Assembly (NCBI GenBank): GCA_965279295.1
Contig: CBDIHQ010000015.1
Strand: one strand, 5' to 3'
DNA from: Aquabacter sp965279295
GTDB taxonomy: Bacteria > Pseudomonadota > Alphaproteobacteria > Rhizobiales > Xanthobacteraceae
DNA length: 64,000 nt
The position numbers were made by a program, and so were the translations under genes. The notes beneath the pieces are model-generated. The model was given only the letters and a program-made list of their open reading frames with translations. It was not told where the DNA came from and did not search any database. Of the stretch, positions 17,452-29,578 are shown one piece after another. Each line of letters starts with the position of its first letter. Position 1 is the first letter of the stretch.

Positions 17452-18707
17452 GCCGGTATCTCCGTGGTTGGGGAGGCTGGGCCGCGATCCGCAGCTGCAA
17501 GCGCGCGCTCGCCATCGAACATATAGTTCCGCTGCACCGGCACATCGTCACGACGCTCGGACAGGAGCAGTTGGAAGACCATGTTGGAGCCGTGCAGGAA
17601 GCCCAACTCGACGGCAGAGAGATAGAAGTCCCACATCCGGGCGAACCGCGCGCCCATCATGCCCTCGACCTCGCCGTAGCGCGCCATGAATGCGTGGCGC
17701 CATGCCCGGATGGTCCAATAATAATGCAGCCTCAACACCTCCATGTCGGCAACCCAAAGGTGGGTGCGTTCGGTGGAGGCAAACACTTCCGAAAGCGCAG
17801 GCACATAGCCGCCGGGGAAGATGTATTTGCGGATGAAGGGCGCGGTGGTGCCGGGCGGCGACATGCGGCCGATGGCGTGCACCAGGGCAAATCCGCCGGG
17901 CGCGAGAAGCTCGCGAATCTGGGTGAAATACTCGTCGAAGTGGTTCACGCCCACATGCTCCATCATACCTATGGAGACGAGGCGGTCGAACTTTCCGTCG
18001 AGATTTCGATAATCCACCTCGCGGAAATCGATGAGATGGCCCACCCCCGCCGCCTCCGCGAGCCGCCGGGATTCCGCGAGTTGTTCGGGCGAGACGTTGA
18101 TGGCTGTGACGCGCGCCCCGCAATGCTTGGCGAGATAAATGGAGAGGCCACCCCAGCCGGAACCGATCTCCAGCACCTTCATGCCCGGCTCGATCTTCAG
18201 CTTCGCCGCGACATGGCGGAACTTGGCGCGCTGGGCGTCGGCGAGGGGCTGGTCGGGATAATCGAAATAGGCGCACGAATACGCCATCGTCTCGTCGAGC
18301 CACAGCCGGTAGAACTCCGCCGGATGGTCGTAATGGCTGGAGACGTTCTCCTTGGCCTTGCCTACCGGGTTGGCCTGCTGGAACCGCTTCACCGAGCGCC
18401 ACGCCTTGCGCAGCGCCTGCTGCACCGGGTGGCTGCCGAGCCCCTTGCGGTTCACCGAGAACAGCAGCAGCAGATCGAACACGCCCGACCCGTCCTCAAA
18501 TTCGAGGCGTCCGTCCATATAGGCTTCGGCCGCGACCAGTTCCGGATTGAAGAACACGTCCCGCTCCAGTTTCTGATCCTTCATCCGCACCGTGACTTTC
18601 GGCCCTTCGATGCCCGATCCGAACACGAAACGCTGGCCCTTGGCCGTGATGACGGTGAGAGCGCCTTTCTCCACAAAGCGCGACAGGAGATGGGAGAGAA
18701 GACGCAT
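17448..18707 (-). CDS. cfa: Cyclopropane-fatty-acyl-phospholipid synthase family methyltransferase
   Basis: SAM-dependent enzyme of the CFA synthase family, which methylenates unsaturated acyl chains of membrane phospholipids. The 419-residue protein has an N-terminal lipid-binding part (EAYMDGRLEFEDG). The bicarbonate/active-site region is HYDHPAEFYRLWLD, and the SAM motif is LEIGSGWGG (179-187). Later blocks include SIGMMEHVG and FIRKYIFPGGYVP. The ATG at 18707 is chosen over 18731 since AGGA precedes it and the conserved part begins there. Its stop overlaps mutA. Pairing with the methylmalonyl pathway is not a textbook operon. A related fatty-acid methyltransferase activity cannot be excluded. 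Confidence 0.9.
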   Translation of the reverse strand: MRLLSHLLSRFVEKGALTVITAKGQRFVFGSGIEGPKVTVRMKDQKLERDVFFNPELVAAEAYMDGRLEFEDGSGVFDLLLLFSVNRKGLGSHPVQQALRKAWRSVKRFQQANPVGKAKENVSSHYDHPAEFYRLWLDETMAYSCAYFDYPDQPLADAQRAKFRHVAAKLKIEPGMKVLEIGSGWGGLSIYLAKHCGARVTAINVSPEQLAESRRLAEAAGVGHLIDFREVDYRNLDGKFDRLVSIGMMEHVGVNHFDEYFTQIRELLAPGGFALVHAIGRMSPPGTTAPFIRKYIFPGGYVPALSEVFASTERTHLWVADMEVLRLHYYWTIRAWRHAFMARYGEVEGMMGARFARMWDFYLSAVELGFLHGSNMVFQLLLSERRDDVPVQRNYMFDGERALAAADRGPASPTTEIPA

Positions 18708-18758
18708 TAGATCGGTTCCTGTGGGTCGCAAGATGTCCAGCGCTTCTCCAAAGAGAAG

Positions 18759-18870
18759 CCGTCATGCCCGGGCTTGTTCCGGGCATCCACGCGGTGCGGC
18801 TGGGTGTCATCGGCGTCCGTCGCCGCAAGCGGATCGGCGTGGATGGCCGGGACAGGCCCGGCCATGACGG
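18759..18870. repeat. Palindromic repeat unit, left copy flanking GIY-YIG gene
   Basis: A compound palindrome. The first half, starting GTCATGCCCGGGCTTG and ending GCATCCACGC, is mirrored by a second half, from GGCGTGGATGG to CATGACGG, and each half is itself a hairpin. A spacer of about 40 bases separates them. The same structure, in the same orientation, recurs at 19188-19298. This matches the repeat family frequently seen in Hyphomicrobiales genomes. Confidence 0.85.
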
Positions 18871-18876
18871 TACTTC

Positions 18877-19164
18877 CTATGAGATATCTTCGTACAGGTC
18901 GCGCCATTCTGGATTCATATCCAGGATGATCCTTACCTTCCATGCCCGCGGCCAGTGCTTCATGGTTTGCTCGCGCTGGATGGCGAGCGAAATTGTTTGA
19001 TGCTGTTCGAAATAGATCAGTTTCTTGAGGTTGTAGCGTTTCGTGAAACCGTCCGTGACGCCCTCGCGATGTTCCCACACCCGGCGAATGAGATTGTTCG
19101 TCACGCCGATGTAAAGCGTGCCGTTTGGGCGATTGGTGATGATGTAAACGTAAGCTTCGCGCAT
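18877..19164 (-). CDS. Small GIY-YIG nuclease-domain protein
   Basis: A 95-residue protein consisting almost entirely of a GIY-YIG nuclease domain. It starts MREAYVYIITNRPNG and continues with TLYIGVTNNLIRRVWEHR, giving the paired tyrosine strands and the catalytic Arg. A FEQHQTISLAIQREQ helix carries the conserved Glu. The frame is open upstream to 19302, but that part lies in the flanking repeat and translates to repeat-derived residues, so the ATG at 19164 is used. The gene fills the space between two copies of the same palindromic repeat, its stop 6 bp from the left copy. Function is unknown: a role in DNA repair or in movement of the repeats is possible. Confidence 0.85.
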   Translation of the reverse strand: MREAYVYIITNRPNGTLYIGVTNNLIRRVWEHREGVTDGFTKRYNLKKLIYFEQHQTISLAIQREQTMKHWPRAWKVRIILDMNPEWRDLYEDIS

Positions 19165-19187
19165 CGTTGAAGCCCGTCGTGGCAAAG

Positions 19188-19298
19188 CCGTCATGCCCGG
19201 GCTTGTCCCGGGCATCCACGCAGTGCCGGGGGAACTGAGCGTCAAAGGTTTGAGTAAACTGATGGGCGTGGATGGCCGGGGCAAGTCCGGCCATGACG
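19188..19298. repeat. Palindromic repeat unit, right copy flanking GIY-YIG gene
   Basis: Second copy of the compound palindrome, direct orientation relative to the left copy. Its first half runs CCGTCATGCCCGGGCTTG to GCATCCACGC, and its second half GGCGTGGATGG to CATGACG. The halves are near-identical to the left copy, while the spacer between them differs, as expected for hairpin-selected repeat pairs. Confidence 0.85.
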
Positions 19299-19329
19299 AC
19301 ATCTTTTGATGAGCCGCCGCCCATCCCCA

Positions 19330-21357
19330 TCACGCGAATTCCATAATCACCGCGTCCACCGCGAGGCTGTCGCCGGCCTTGGCGTGGACGGCCTTGACGA
19401 CGCCGTCGCGTTCGGCGCGCAGGACGTTTTCCATCTTCATGGCTTCCACCACCGCCAAAGCCTCGCCCGCCTTCACCTCCTGGCCGGGAACGGCGGCAAT
19501 GGAGACGACGAGGCCGGGCATGGGGCAGAGCAGTTCCTTGCCGCCGCCGGTTGCTTTCTTCTCCGGCATCCAGGCGGCGAGTTCGGCTTCGCGCGCGGTG
19601 AACACCCGCGCCTCGGTGGCGATGCCCCGGAACGCCAGAGCCACGCCGTTGGGAACCGTGCGGACCTGAAGCGCGGCCGGCGTGCCGTCGATGGTACACA
19701 GGAACACCGGCTCGCCCGGCTTCCACGCGCTGGTGATGATGTGGACGTGCCCCTTGGCGCCATCCTCGCCGAACATCTGCACCTTATAAGCGCCATCCGC
19801 TTCCTTGACCTCGCAGGGCACGACCATCAATGCGTGCGAGCCGCCGAGATGCACCACGCGGCGCTTCTCGAAGGTGACGGCGGTGCCCATCATCTGGCCG
19901 GAGATGCGGCGCTTCCGGGCATTCTGGATGTGGTCGATGATGGCGGCCACCGCCGCCAGCGCGTGGGTCAATTCGCCCTCGGGCGCGCGGGCATGGAAGC
20001 CGTCGGGATATTCCTCGGCGATGAAGCCGGTGGAAAGCTTGCCGTCCTTCCACCGCTGGTGCGCCATCAGGGCGGAGAGGAAGGGAATATTGTGGCCGAT
20101 GCCGTCGATGCCGAACGCATCGAGCGCGTCCGCCTGGGCCTCGATCGCCGCCGCGCGGGTGGGGGCGTGGGTGACCAGCTTGGCGATCATCGGGTCGTAA
20201 TACAGCGAGATTTCCCCGCCCTCGTAGACGCCGGTGTCGTTGCGCACTGTGATGTCGCCAAACGTGCCTTCGACCGGCGGGCGATAGCGAACCAGGCGGC
20301 CAATGGAAGGCAGGAAGTTGCGGTAAGGGTCTTCCGCATAGATGCGGCTTTCCACCGCCCAACCGGTCAGCTTGATATCGTCCTGGGTGAAGGCGAGCTT
20401 TTCGCCATAGGCCACGCGGATCATCTGCTCCACCAGATCGATGCCGGTGATCAGCTCGGTTACGGGATGCTCCACCTGGAGGCGAGTGTTCATCTCCAGG
20501 AAGTAGAAGCTCTTGTCCTGGCCGGCGACGAACTCAACCGTGCCGGCGCTGTCGTAGCCAACCGCCTTTGCCAGCGCGACCGCCTGCTCGCCCATCTTCT
20601 TCCGGGTTTCCTCGTCCAGCAGCGGGGAGGGGGCTTCCTCGACCACCTTCTGGTTGCGCCGCTGGATCGAGCATTCCCGCTCGCCGAGATAGAGCACGTT
20701 GCCGTGCTTGTCGCCGAGTACCTGGATCTCGATGTGGCGCGGATCGACGATGAATTTCTCCACGAACACGCGATCATCGCCGAACGAGGATTTCGCCTCC
20801 GATTTGGCGCGGTCGAACCCATCCTGGACCTCATCGCGCGAATAGGCGATGCGCATGCCCTTGCCGCCGCCACCTGCGGAGGCCTTGATCATCACGGGAT
20901 AGCCGATCTCGTCGGCGATCTTCGCCGCCTGGGTGCCGTCCTCCAGCACGCCGAGATAGCCCGGCACGGTGGAGACGTTCGCCGCCGCCGCCGCCTTCTT
21001 GGATTCGATCTTGTCGCCCATGGCGTCGATGGCATGGGCATTGGGGCCGATGAAGACGATGCCCGCTTCCTTGAGCGCGGTCGGAAAGGCGGATCGCTCG
21101 GAGAGAAATCCGTAGCCGGGATGCACCGCCTCTGCGCCGGTCTGCTTACAGGCGGCGATGATCTTTTCGATGATCAGATAGGATTGAGCGGCGGCCGGCG
21201 GGCCGATGTGCACGGCCTCGTCCGCCATCTCCACATGGAGCGAATCCTTGTCGGCATCCGAATAGACGGCGACCGTTTTAATGCCCATCTTGCGGGCGGT
21301 CTTGATGACGCGGCAGGCGATCTCGCCTCGGTTCGCGATCAGGATTTTCGAGAACAT
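19330..21357 (-). CDS. pccA: Propionyl/acetyl-CoA carboxylase, biotin carboxylase and carrier subunit
   Basis: Alpha subunit of acyl-CoA carboxylase: carboxylates its own biotin with ATP and bicarbonate for transfer to propionyl-CoA by PccB. The 675-residue protein has the biotin carboxylase domain (MFSKILIANRGEIACRV, ASAGGGGKGMR, the EMNTRLQVEHPVTE active site). A middle BT-type linker follows, and then the carrier domain with biotin attachment at Lys641 in EAMKMEN. Length is typical of PccA. The partner pccB is upstream on the same strand, separated by 105 bp holding a GC-rich palindromic repeat. Propionyl-CoA is inferred as substrate from the adjacent mutase genes. Confidence 0.95.
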   Translation of the reverse strand: MFSKILIANRGEIACRVIKTARKMGIKTVAVYSDADKDSLHVEMADEAVHIGPPAAAQSYLIIEKIIAACKQTGAEAVHPGYGFLSERSAFPTALKEAGIVFIGPNAHAIDAMGDKIESKKAAAAANVSTVPGYLGVLEDGTQAAKIADEIGYPVMIKASAGGGGKGMRIAYSRDEVQDGFDRAKSEAKSSFGDDRVFVEKFIVDPRHIEIQVLGDKHGNVLYLGERECSIQRRNQKVVEEAPSPLLDEETRKKMGEQAVALAKAVGYDSAGTVEFVAGQDKSFYFLEMNTRLQVEHPVTELITGIDLVEQMIRVAYGEKLAFTQDDIKLTGWAVESRIYAEDPYRNFLPSIGRLVRYRPPVEGTFGDITVRNDTGVYEGGEISLYYDPMIAKLVTHAPTRAAAIEAQADALDAFGIDGIGHNIPFLSALMAHQRWKDGKLSTGFIAEEYPDGFHARAPEGELTHALAAVAAIIDHIQNARKRRISGQMMGTAVTFEKRRVVHLGGSHALMVVPCEVKEADGAYKVQMFGEDGAKGHVHIITSAWKPGEPVFLCTIDGTPAALQVRTVPNGVALAFRGIATEARVFTAREAELAAWMPEKKATGGGKELLCPMPGLVVSIAAVPGQEVKAGEALAVVEAMKMENVLRAERDGVVKAVHAKAGDSLAVDAVIMEFA

Positions 21358-21410
21358 TCAGTTAGTCCCCCGGCGCCGCTGGCGCGAATTTCTTTCAGTT
21401 CACGTCCCGC

Positions 21411-21458
21411 CTTCCCCCGCCCCAGCCCTTCCCCGCTTGCGGGGGAGGGTTGGGAGGG
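21411..21458. repeat. GC-rich palindromic repeat between pccB and pccA
   Basis: An imperfect hairpin, CCAGCCCTTCCCCGC against GCGGGGGAGGGTTGG, closed by TT-containing bases. It carries the same CCCCGCTTGCGGGGGAGGG core as the arms of the mutA-mutB repeat. It abuts the pccB stop codon, so it is transcribed in the pcc message. Confidence 0.75.
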
Positions 21459-21462
21459 GCCG

Positions 21463-22995
<1,533 letters not shown>

Positions 22996-23289
22996 GCGTC
23001 GTCCCCCGGTGCCATCGCACCCTCTGCAACTCGAATCAGTCTAATGGTGCCTGACCATGAAGGGGAAGGCCCAGCTTTGCGCACCATGTGCAAAATGCGG
23101 CAGCAGCGAAGGAATCTTTTCGCGGATGCGTAAGGAAATGCGTCCTGCCCGGTATTTGCCGGAAGGTTCGGCGCGGTTACACGAAGATGCCGTGGCCGTG
23201 ACCAAATCCCGCCACGCCTGCGGGCTGGAAATGCCGTCGAGTAAGGTCTGAATGAGCTTCTGCCGTTCGGGCAGGCTGGTGAGGATAAA

Positions 23290-24336
23290 ATGTCCGTTTC
23301 GCGCGTTGCGAGTTTGATTGTGGGATTGGGGCTGGCGTGCACCGCGACCGCAGCCTCTGCGTTCGGTGGCTTCACCACAGGCAATGTGAACCTGCGGGCC
23401 GGGCCGGACACGGCCTACCCGAGCATCAATGTCATCCCCAGGGGATCGCAGGTCGATATCGCCGGCTGCCTTTATAATCAGGCCTGGTGCGATGTCAGTT
23501 ACGGGCCCTGGCGCGGCTGGGTATTCGGCGAATACCTCGGCGTCTATCAGGGCGGCCAGACGTTTCTCGTACCCGAATATGCTCCTGTCCTCGGCATCCC
23601 GGTCGTCGCTTTCAACTTCGGCAATTATTGGGGTCGCTATTATCAGGGCACGCCCTGGTGGGGACAGCGTGGGCGCTGGATGAATTATAACCCCCGCCCC
23701 CGTCCCGGCTGGGGCGCACCGCCTCCCGGACCTGGGCCGCGCCCGCCCGGCTGGTGGAACAATCCCGGTTACCGTCCTCCGGGTTGGAATGGCGGGGGCT
23801 ATCCCCCAGGGCAGCGCCCCGGCAATCCCGGCTGGCAGGGAAATCCAGGCAATCCAGGTGGTCCAGGAAATCCGAGCTGGCAGGGCAATCCAGGACGACC
23901 GGGAAATCCGGGCAATCCCGGCAATCCAGGGTGGCAGGGTAATCCCGGACGGCCCAACAATCCCGGCGCCCCCGTCAACCCAGGTTGGCAAGGCAATCCT
24001 GGCCGGCCGAACAACCCCGGCGGCCAGCCGCCGCGCAACCCAGGTGGTCCGCCGCCCCAGGTAAACCAGCCGCGTCCGAACCAGCCTCCCCCCAATATGG
24101 GCGGTCAGCCGAATCGTCCCCCGCCCAACCAGGGGGGGCAGCCCAATCGTCCGCCGCCACAAGCCGCGCCCGCGCCGGCTCCGCAGCAACAGCAGCAGCA
24201 TTATGCACCGCGCGGCGGAGGACAGGCACGGCCGGCGGGGCAGGGCGCGCCGCAGCAGAGCCCGCCGCCGAACCGTGGTGGTGGTGGACAAAACCCGGGA
24301 TGCACGCCGCAAAGTCCCTGCCCGCCATCACGGTGA
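23290..24336 (+). CDS. Exported SH3-domain protein with Gly-Asn-Pro repeat tail
   Basis: A 348-residue exported protein. A signal peptide (residues 1-24, ending AASA) is followed by a bacterial SH3 domain: TGNVNLRAGPDTAYPSINVI, GCLYNQAWCDVSYG and RGWVFGEYL. After a Tyr/Trp-rich linker (about 110-150) the tail is low-complexity. Copies of a GNPGWQ/GRPNNPG unit run from about 178 to 245, then PNRPPPNQGGQ repeats, a QQQQQ run, and a Cys-containing end (NPGCTPQSPC). The SH3 part probably binds cell-wall peptides; the tail's role is unknown. It is transcribed divergently from pccB. Upstream of the ATG is GAGGATAAA. SH3 assignment is confident, function is not. Confidence 0.85.
   Translation: MSVSRVASLIVGLGLACTATAASAFGGFTTGNVNLRAGPDTAYPSINVIPRGSQVDIAGCLYNQAWCDVSYGPWRGWVFGEYLGVYQGGQTFLVPEYAPVLGIPVVAFNFGNYWGRYYQGTPWWGQRGRWMNYNPRPRPGWGAPPPGPGPRPPGWWNNPGYRPPGWNGGGYPPGQRPGNPGWQGNPGNPGGPGNPSWQGNPGRPGNPGNPGNPGWQGNPGRPNNPGAPVNPGWQGNPGRPNNPGGQPPRNPGGPPPQVNQPRPNQPPPNMGGQPNRPPPNQGGQPNRPPPQAAPAPAPQQQQQHYAPRGGGQARPAGQGAPQQSPPPNRGGGGQNPGCTPQSPCPPSR
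23811..24030 (+). repeat. Degenerate coding tandem repeat (GNPGWQ/GRPNNPG units)
   Basis: Runs of GGCAATCCCGG/GGAAATCCAGG-like 9- and 12-base units repeat head to tail inside the SH3-protein gene, encoding Gly-Asn-Pro-Gly blocks every 3-6 residues. Units are degenerate at third positions, so the repeat is kept at protein level rather than being a fresh DNA expansion. Confidence 0.8.
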
Positions 24337-24433
24337 TCCGGGCTTTGGCTTGAACCGCATATCCATCCCCCCGCCCTCGCGGACGGGGGATGGGCTTCCC
24401 TCCGGCGGCGCGGCGCTCTAATGGCTGTCGGCT

Positions 24434-25780
24434 ATGTCCGAGCCTGTCCTGCGCTTTGCGCCGTCGCCCACCGGCCTGCTTCATGTGGGCAATGTTCGCA
24501 CCGCTCTGCTGAACGCCTTTCTGGCGCGACGCGCGGGCGGCATCTTCATCTTGCGATATGACGACACCGACGCCGGCCGCTCGCGGCAGGAATTCGTCGA
24601 TGCCATCGCCGAGGATCTGTCCTGGCTCGGCATTCCCCCCGATCGAGTCGAACGCCAGTCGTTCCGGCTGCCAATCTACGTCGCGGCCGCCGAGCGCCTG
24701 AAGGCCATAGGGCGGCTTTACCCCGCCTACGAGACCGAGGAAGAACTTGACCTCAAGCGCGGCTTACAGCGCGCGCGCGGCCTTCCGCCGGTGTATGACC
24801 GCGCCGCTCTCGCGCTGAGTGACACCGAGCGCGCGACGCTGGAAGCGCAGGGGCGCAAGCCGCACTGGCGCTTCAAACTGGACCACCGGCTCGTGGCCTG
24901 GGTCGACGGGGTGCGCGGTCCGCAGCAGGTGGATACGGCCGGCCTGTCGGACCCGGTTCTGGTGCGGGCCGACGGTTCGTTCCTCTATACGTTGCCCTCG
25001 GTTGTGGATGACCTCGATTTCGGCGTCACCGACGTGGTGCGCGGCGAGGACCATGTCACCAATACCGCGGTGCAGATCGAGATCTTTGAGGCGCTCGGCG
25101 GTCCGTCCCCGCGCTTCGCCCACCACAATCTGTTGACGCTGCCGAGCGGAGAGGGGCTTTCCAAGCGCCTGGGCCATCTCTCGGTGCGGGCCTTGCGCGA
25201 GCAGGGGCAGGAAGCGCTGGCGGTTGCCGCCGCCGCCGTTCTGGTCGGAACATCGGAGGCTGTGGCACCGGTGGAGAGCCTGGAGGCTCTGAGCCAGAAG
25301 GTGGAGCTGTCGCGCATCTCCCGTGCTCCGGCGCGGTTCGACCCGGAGGAGCTTGCCACCCTCACCGCGCGCACCCTGCACCATCTGCCGTTCCAGGCGG
25401 TGGCGCACCGGCTGGAGAATGCCGGGATCGGCGGCGGGGCCGATTTCTGGCTCGCCGTGCGCGGCAACCTCAACCATTTCACCGACGCGAAGGACTGGTG
25501 GGAGATCGTCGACATCCCCCGCACCGGCATTTTCGCGCCGGAGGATTCCGGGTTTCTCGCTGAAGCTTCGACCCTGCTCCCGCCCGAGCCCTGGGACGCC
25601 GGCACTTATGCCGCCTGGATTGCCGAGGTGAAGGCGAGCACCGGACGCAACGGAAAGGCACTGTTCCGTCCCCTGCGGCTGGCCCTGACCGGACAGGAAA
25701 AGGGGCCGGAATTGGCCGCGCTCCTCCCGCTCATGGGCCGCCGCTGCGTTGGTGCGCGGTTGCGCGGGGAGATGGGCTGA
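24434..25780 (+). CDS. gltX: Glutamyl-tRNA synthetase, second (short) type
   Basis: Class I aminoacyl-tRNA synthetase charging tRNA with glutamate. The 448-residue protein has RFAPSPTGLLHVGNVRTALLNA with HVGN in place of HIGH, LRYDDTDAGRS, and GLSKRLGHLSV near residue 240 as the KMSKS-type loop. The C-terminal half is the helical anticodon-binding part, including WWEIVDIP and GRNGKALFRPLRLALTG. Alphaproteobacteria commonly carry two GltX enzymes, and this sequence looks like the second type, which can differ in tRNA preference. Whether another copy exists lies outside the window. The start ATG begins the conserved region. Confidence 0.93.
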   Translation: MSEPVLRFAPSPTGLLHVGNVRTALLNAFLARRAGGIFILRYDDTDAGRSRQEFVDAIAEDLSWLGIPPDRVERQSFRLPIYVAAAERLKAIGRLYPAYETEEELDLKRGLQRARGLPPVYDRAALALSDTERATLEAQGRKPHWRFKLDHRLVAWVDGVRGPQQVDTAGLSDPVLVRADGSFLYTLPSVVDDLDFGVTDVVRGEDHVTNTAVQIEIFEALGGPSPRFAHHNLLTLPSGEGLSKRLGHLSVRALREQGQEALAVAAAAVLVGTSEAVAPVESLEALSQKVELSRISRAPARFDPEELATLTARTLHHLPFQAVAHRLENAGIGGGADFWLAVRGNLNHFTDAKDWWEIVDIPRTGIFAPEDSGFLAEASTLLPPEPWDAGTYAAWIAEVKASTGRNGKALFRPLRLALTGQEKGPELAALLPLMGRRCVGARLRGEMG

Positions 25781-25860
25781 TCGATCCGCTGGGCGGATTT
25801 TCCGTCATCTGACGCGCCCGCTTCCTTCCCACTTGCGTCCTTCGCCCCCATATTGGCGCC

Positions 25861-28473
<2,613 letters not shown>

Positions 28474-28602
28474 GGCAACCTCCCGACCGCTCCTCTTTCG
28501 GCCTGAGGGGACACCATTGCCTAACAATAGAGGGTGGCAGGTTCCCGCCGGCACGACTATCCTCGCACCGACAGGCTCAAGCCTGGAGCGACGGAGAACA
28601 CC

Positions 28603-29490
28603 ATGCGCGTGCGTCAGCCGGCCTTTTCTCCCGCTTCCGAAGGCGCCTCCGGGCCGGACCCCATCGAGAGCCGCTTCGCCGAGGCGAATGGCGTCCGCCT
28701 TCACTACCTGACCGCCGGAACAGGCGCGCCGGTGCTTCTGCTCCATGGCTATGCGCAGAACAGCCATATGTGGCGGCCGCTGATTGTCGAGCTGGCGAAG
28801 ACCCACACCGTCATCGCGCCAGACCTGCGCGGCTTCGGCGAAAGCGCCAAGCCGGACGGCGGCTACGACAAGAAGACCCTGGCTCAGGATGTCCATGCCC
28901 TCATGGCGTCGCTGGGTCACACGAAGTTCGGCCTCGCCGGTCACGATATCGGGCTGATGGTGGCTTATGCCTATGCCGCGCAATATCCCGACGAGGTCAG
29001 TCGCATCGCGCTGATGGATGCGTTTTTGCCCGGCATTGGCGACTGGACCAATGTCTGGCTCATGCGCGACCTCTGGCATTTCCACTTCTATGGCAAGACG
29101 CCCCTGGCGCTGGTGGAGGGCCGGGAGCGGACCTATTTCGAGCACTTCTGGAACGACTTCGCCGCCGACCCCGAAAAGTCCGTGTCGGAGGCTGATCGGC
29201 AATTCTATGCCGCCAGCTACGCCCAGCCGGGCGCCATGCGCGCCGGCTTCGAGATTTTTCGCAATTTCGAGCAGGATGCGAAGGACTTCGTTGCACTCGC
29301 CCAGACCAAGCTGAAGATGCCTATGCTGGTGCTCACCGGCGAGAAGGCTTCCGGCAGCTTCCTTATCGACCAGGGTCGCCTCGTGGCCGAGGACGTGACG
29401 GGCGTGGTGATCGAGGGTTCGGGCCACTGGCTGATGGACGAAGCGCGCGACAAAGTGGTGCCGAAGCTGGTGGCGTTTTTTGGCGGCTAA
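28603..29490 (+). CDS. Alpha/beta hydrolase, epoxide-hydrolase-like
   Basis: A 295-residue alpha/beta hydrolase. The oxyanion region is LLLHGYAQN. The nucleophile elbow is AGHDIGLM, with Asp115 rather than Ser, as in epoxide hydrolases and haloalkane dehalogenases. The catalytic His275 is in GSGHWLMDE. A cap region rich in Trp/Tyr/Phe (LWHFHFYGK, FYAASYAQPG) matches epoxide-hydrolase caps. The substrate is unknown; a haloacid or fluoroacetate dehalogenase-type enzyme has the same Asp nucleophile and cannot be ruled out. The ATG at 28603 follows CGGAGAACACC and is preferred over an earlier in-frame start at 28534. It lies 130 bp after uvrB. Confidence 0.85.
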   Translation: MRVRQPAFSPASEGASGPDPIESRFAEANGVRLHYLTAGTGAPVLLLHGYAQNSHMWRPLIVELAKTHTVIAPDLRGFGESAKPDGGYDKKTLAQDVHALMASLGHTKFGLAGHDIGLMVAYAYAAQYPDEVSRIALMDAFLPGIGDWTNVWLMRDLWHFHFYGKTPLALVEGRERTYFEHFWNDFAADPEKSVSEADRQFYAASYAQPGAMRAGFEIFRNFEQDAKDFVALAQTKLKMPMLVLTGEKASGSFLIDQGRLVAEDVTGVVIEGSGHWLMDEARDKVVPKLVAFFGG

Positions 29491-29578
29491 TGCGCCGCAA
29501 TATTGCCAACTGCAAGGTTCACGGTTGTGTGACGTTAGGTTCGCCTCCGAATTGCCCGGGCGCGCCGGGAGATGTCAC

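Noticed and set aside
22996..23289. Open minus-strand frame before pccB (protein-like stretch ending at 23041)
   Set aside because: The reading looks protein-like (LIQTLLDGISSPQAWRDL), but I find no credible start codon and no recognised family. Kept as intergenic promoter space.
23811..24030. Tandem repeats as a possible CRISPR array
   Set aside because: Units are 9-12 bases, degenerate, without unique spacers, and code in frame for a Gly-Asn-Pro tail.
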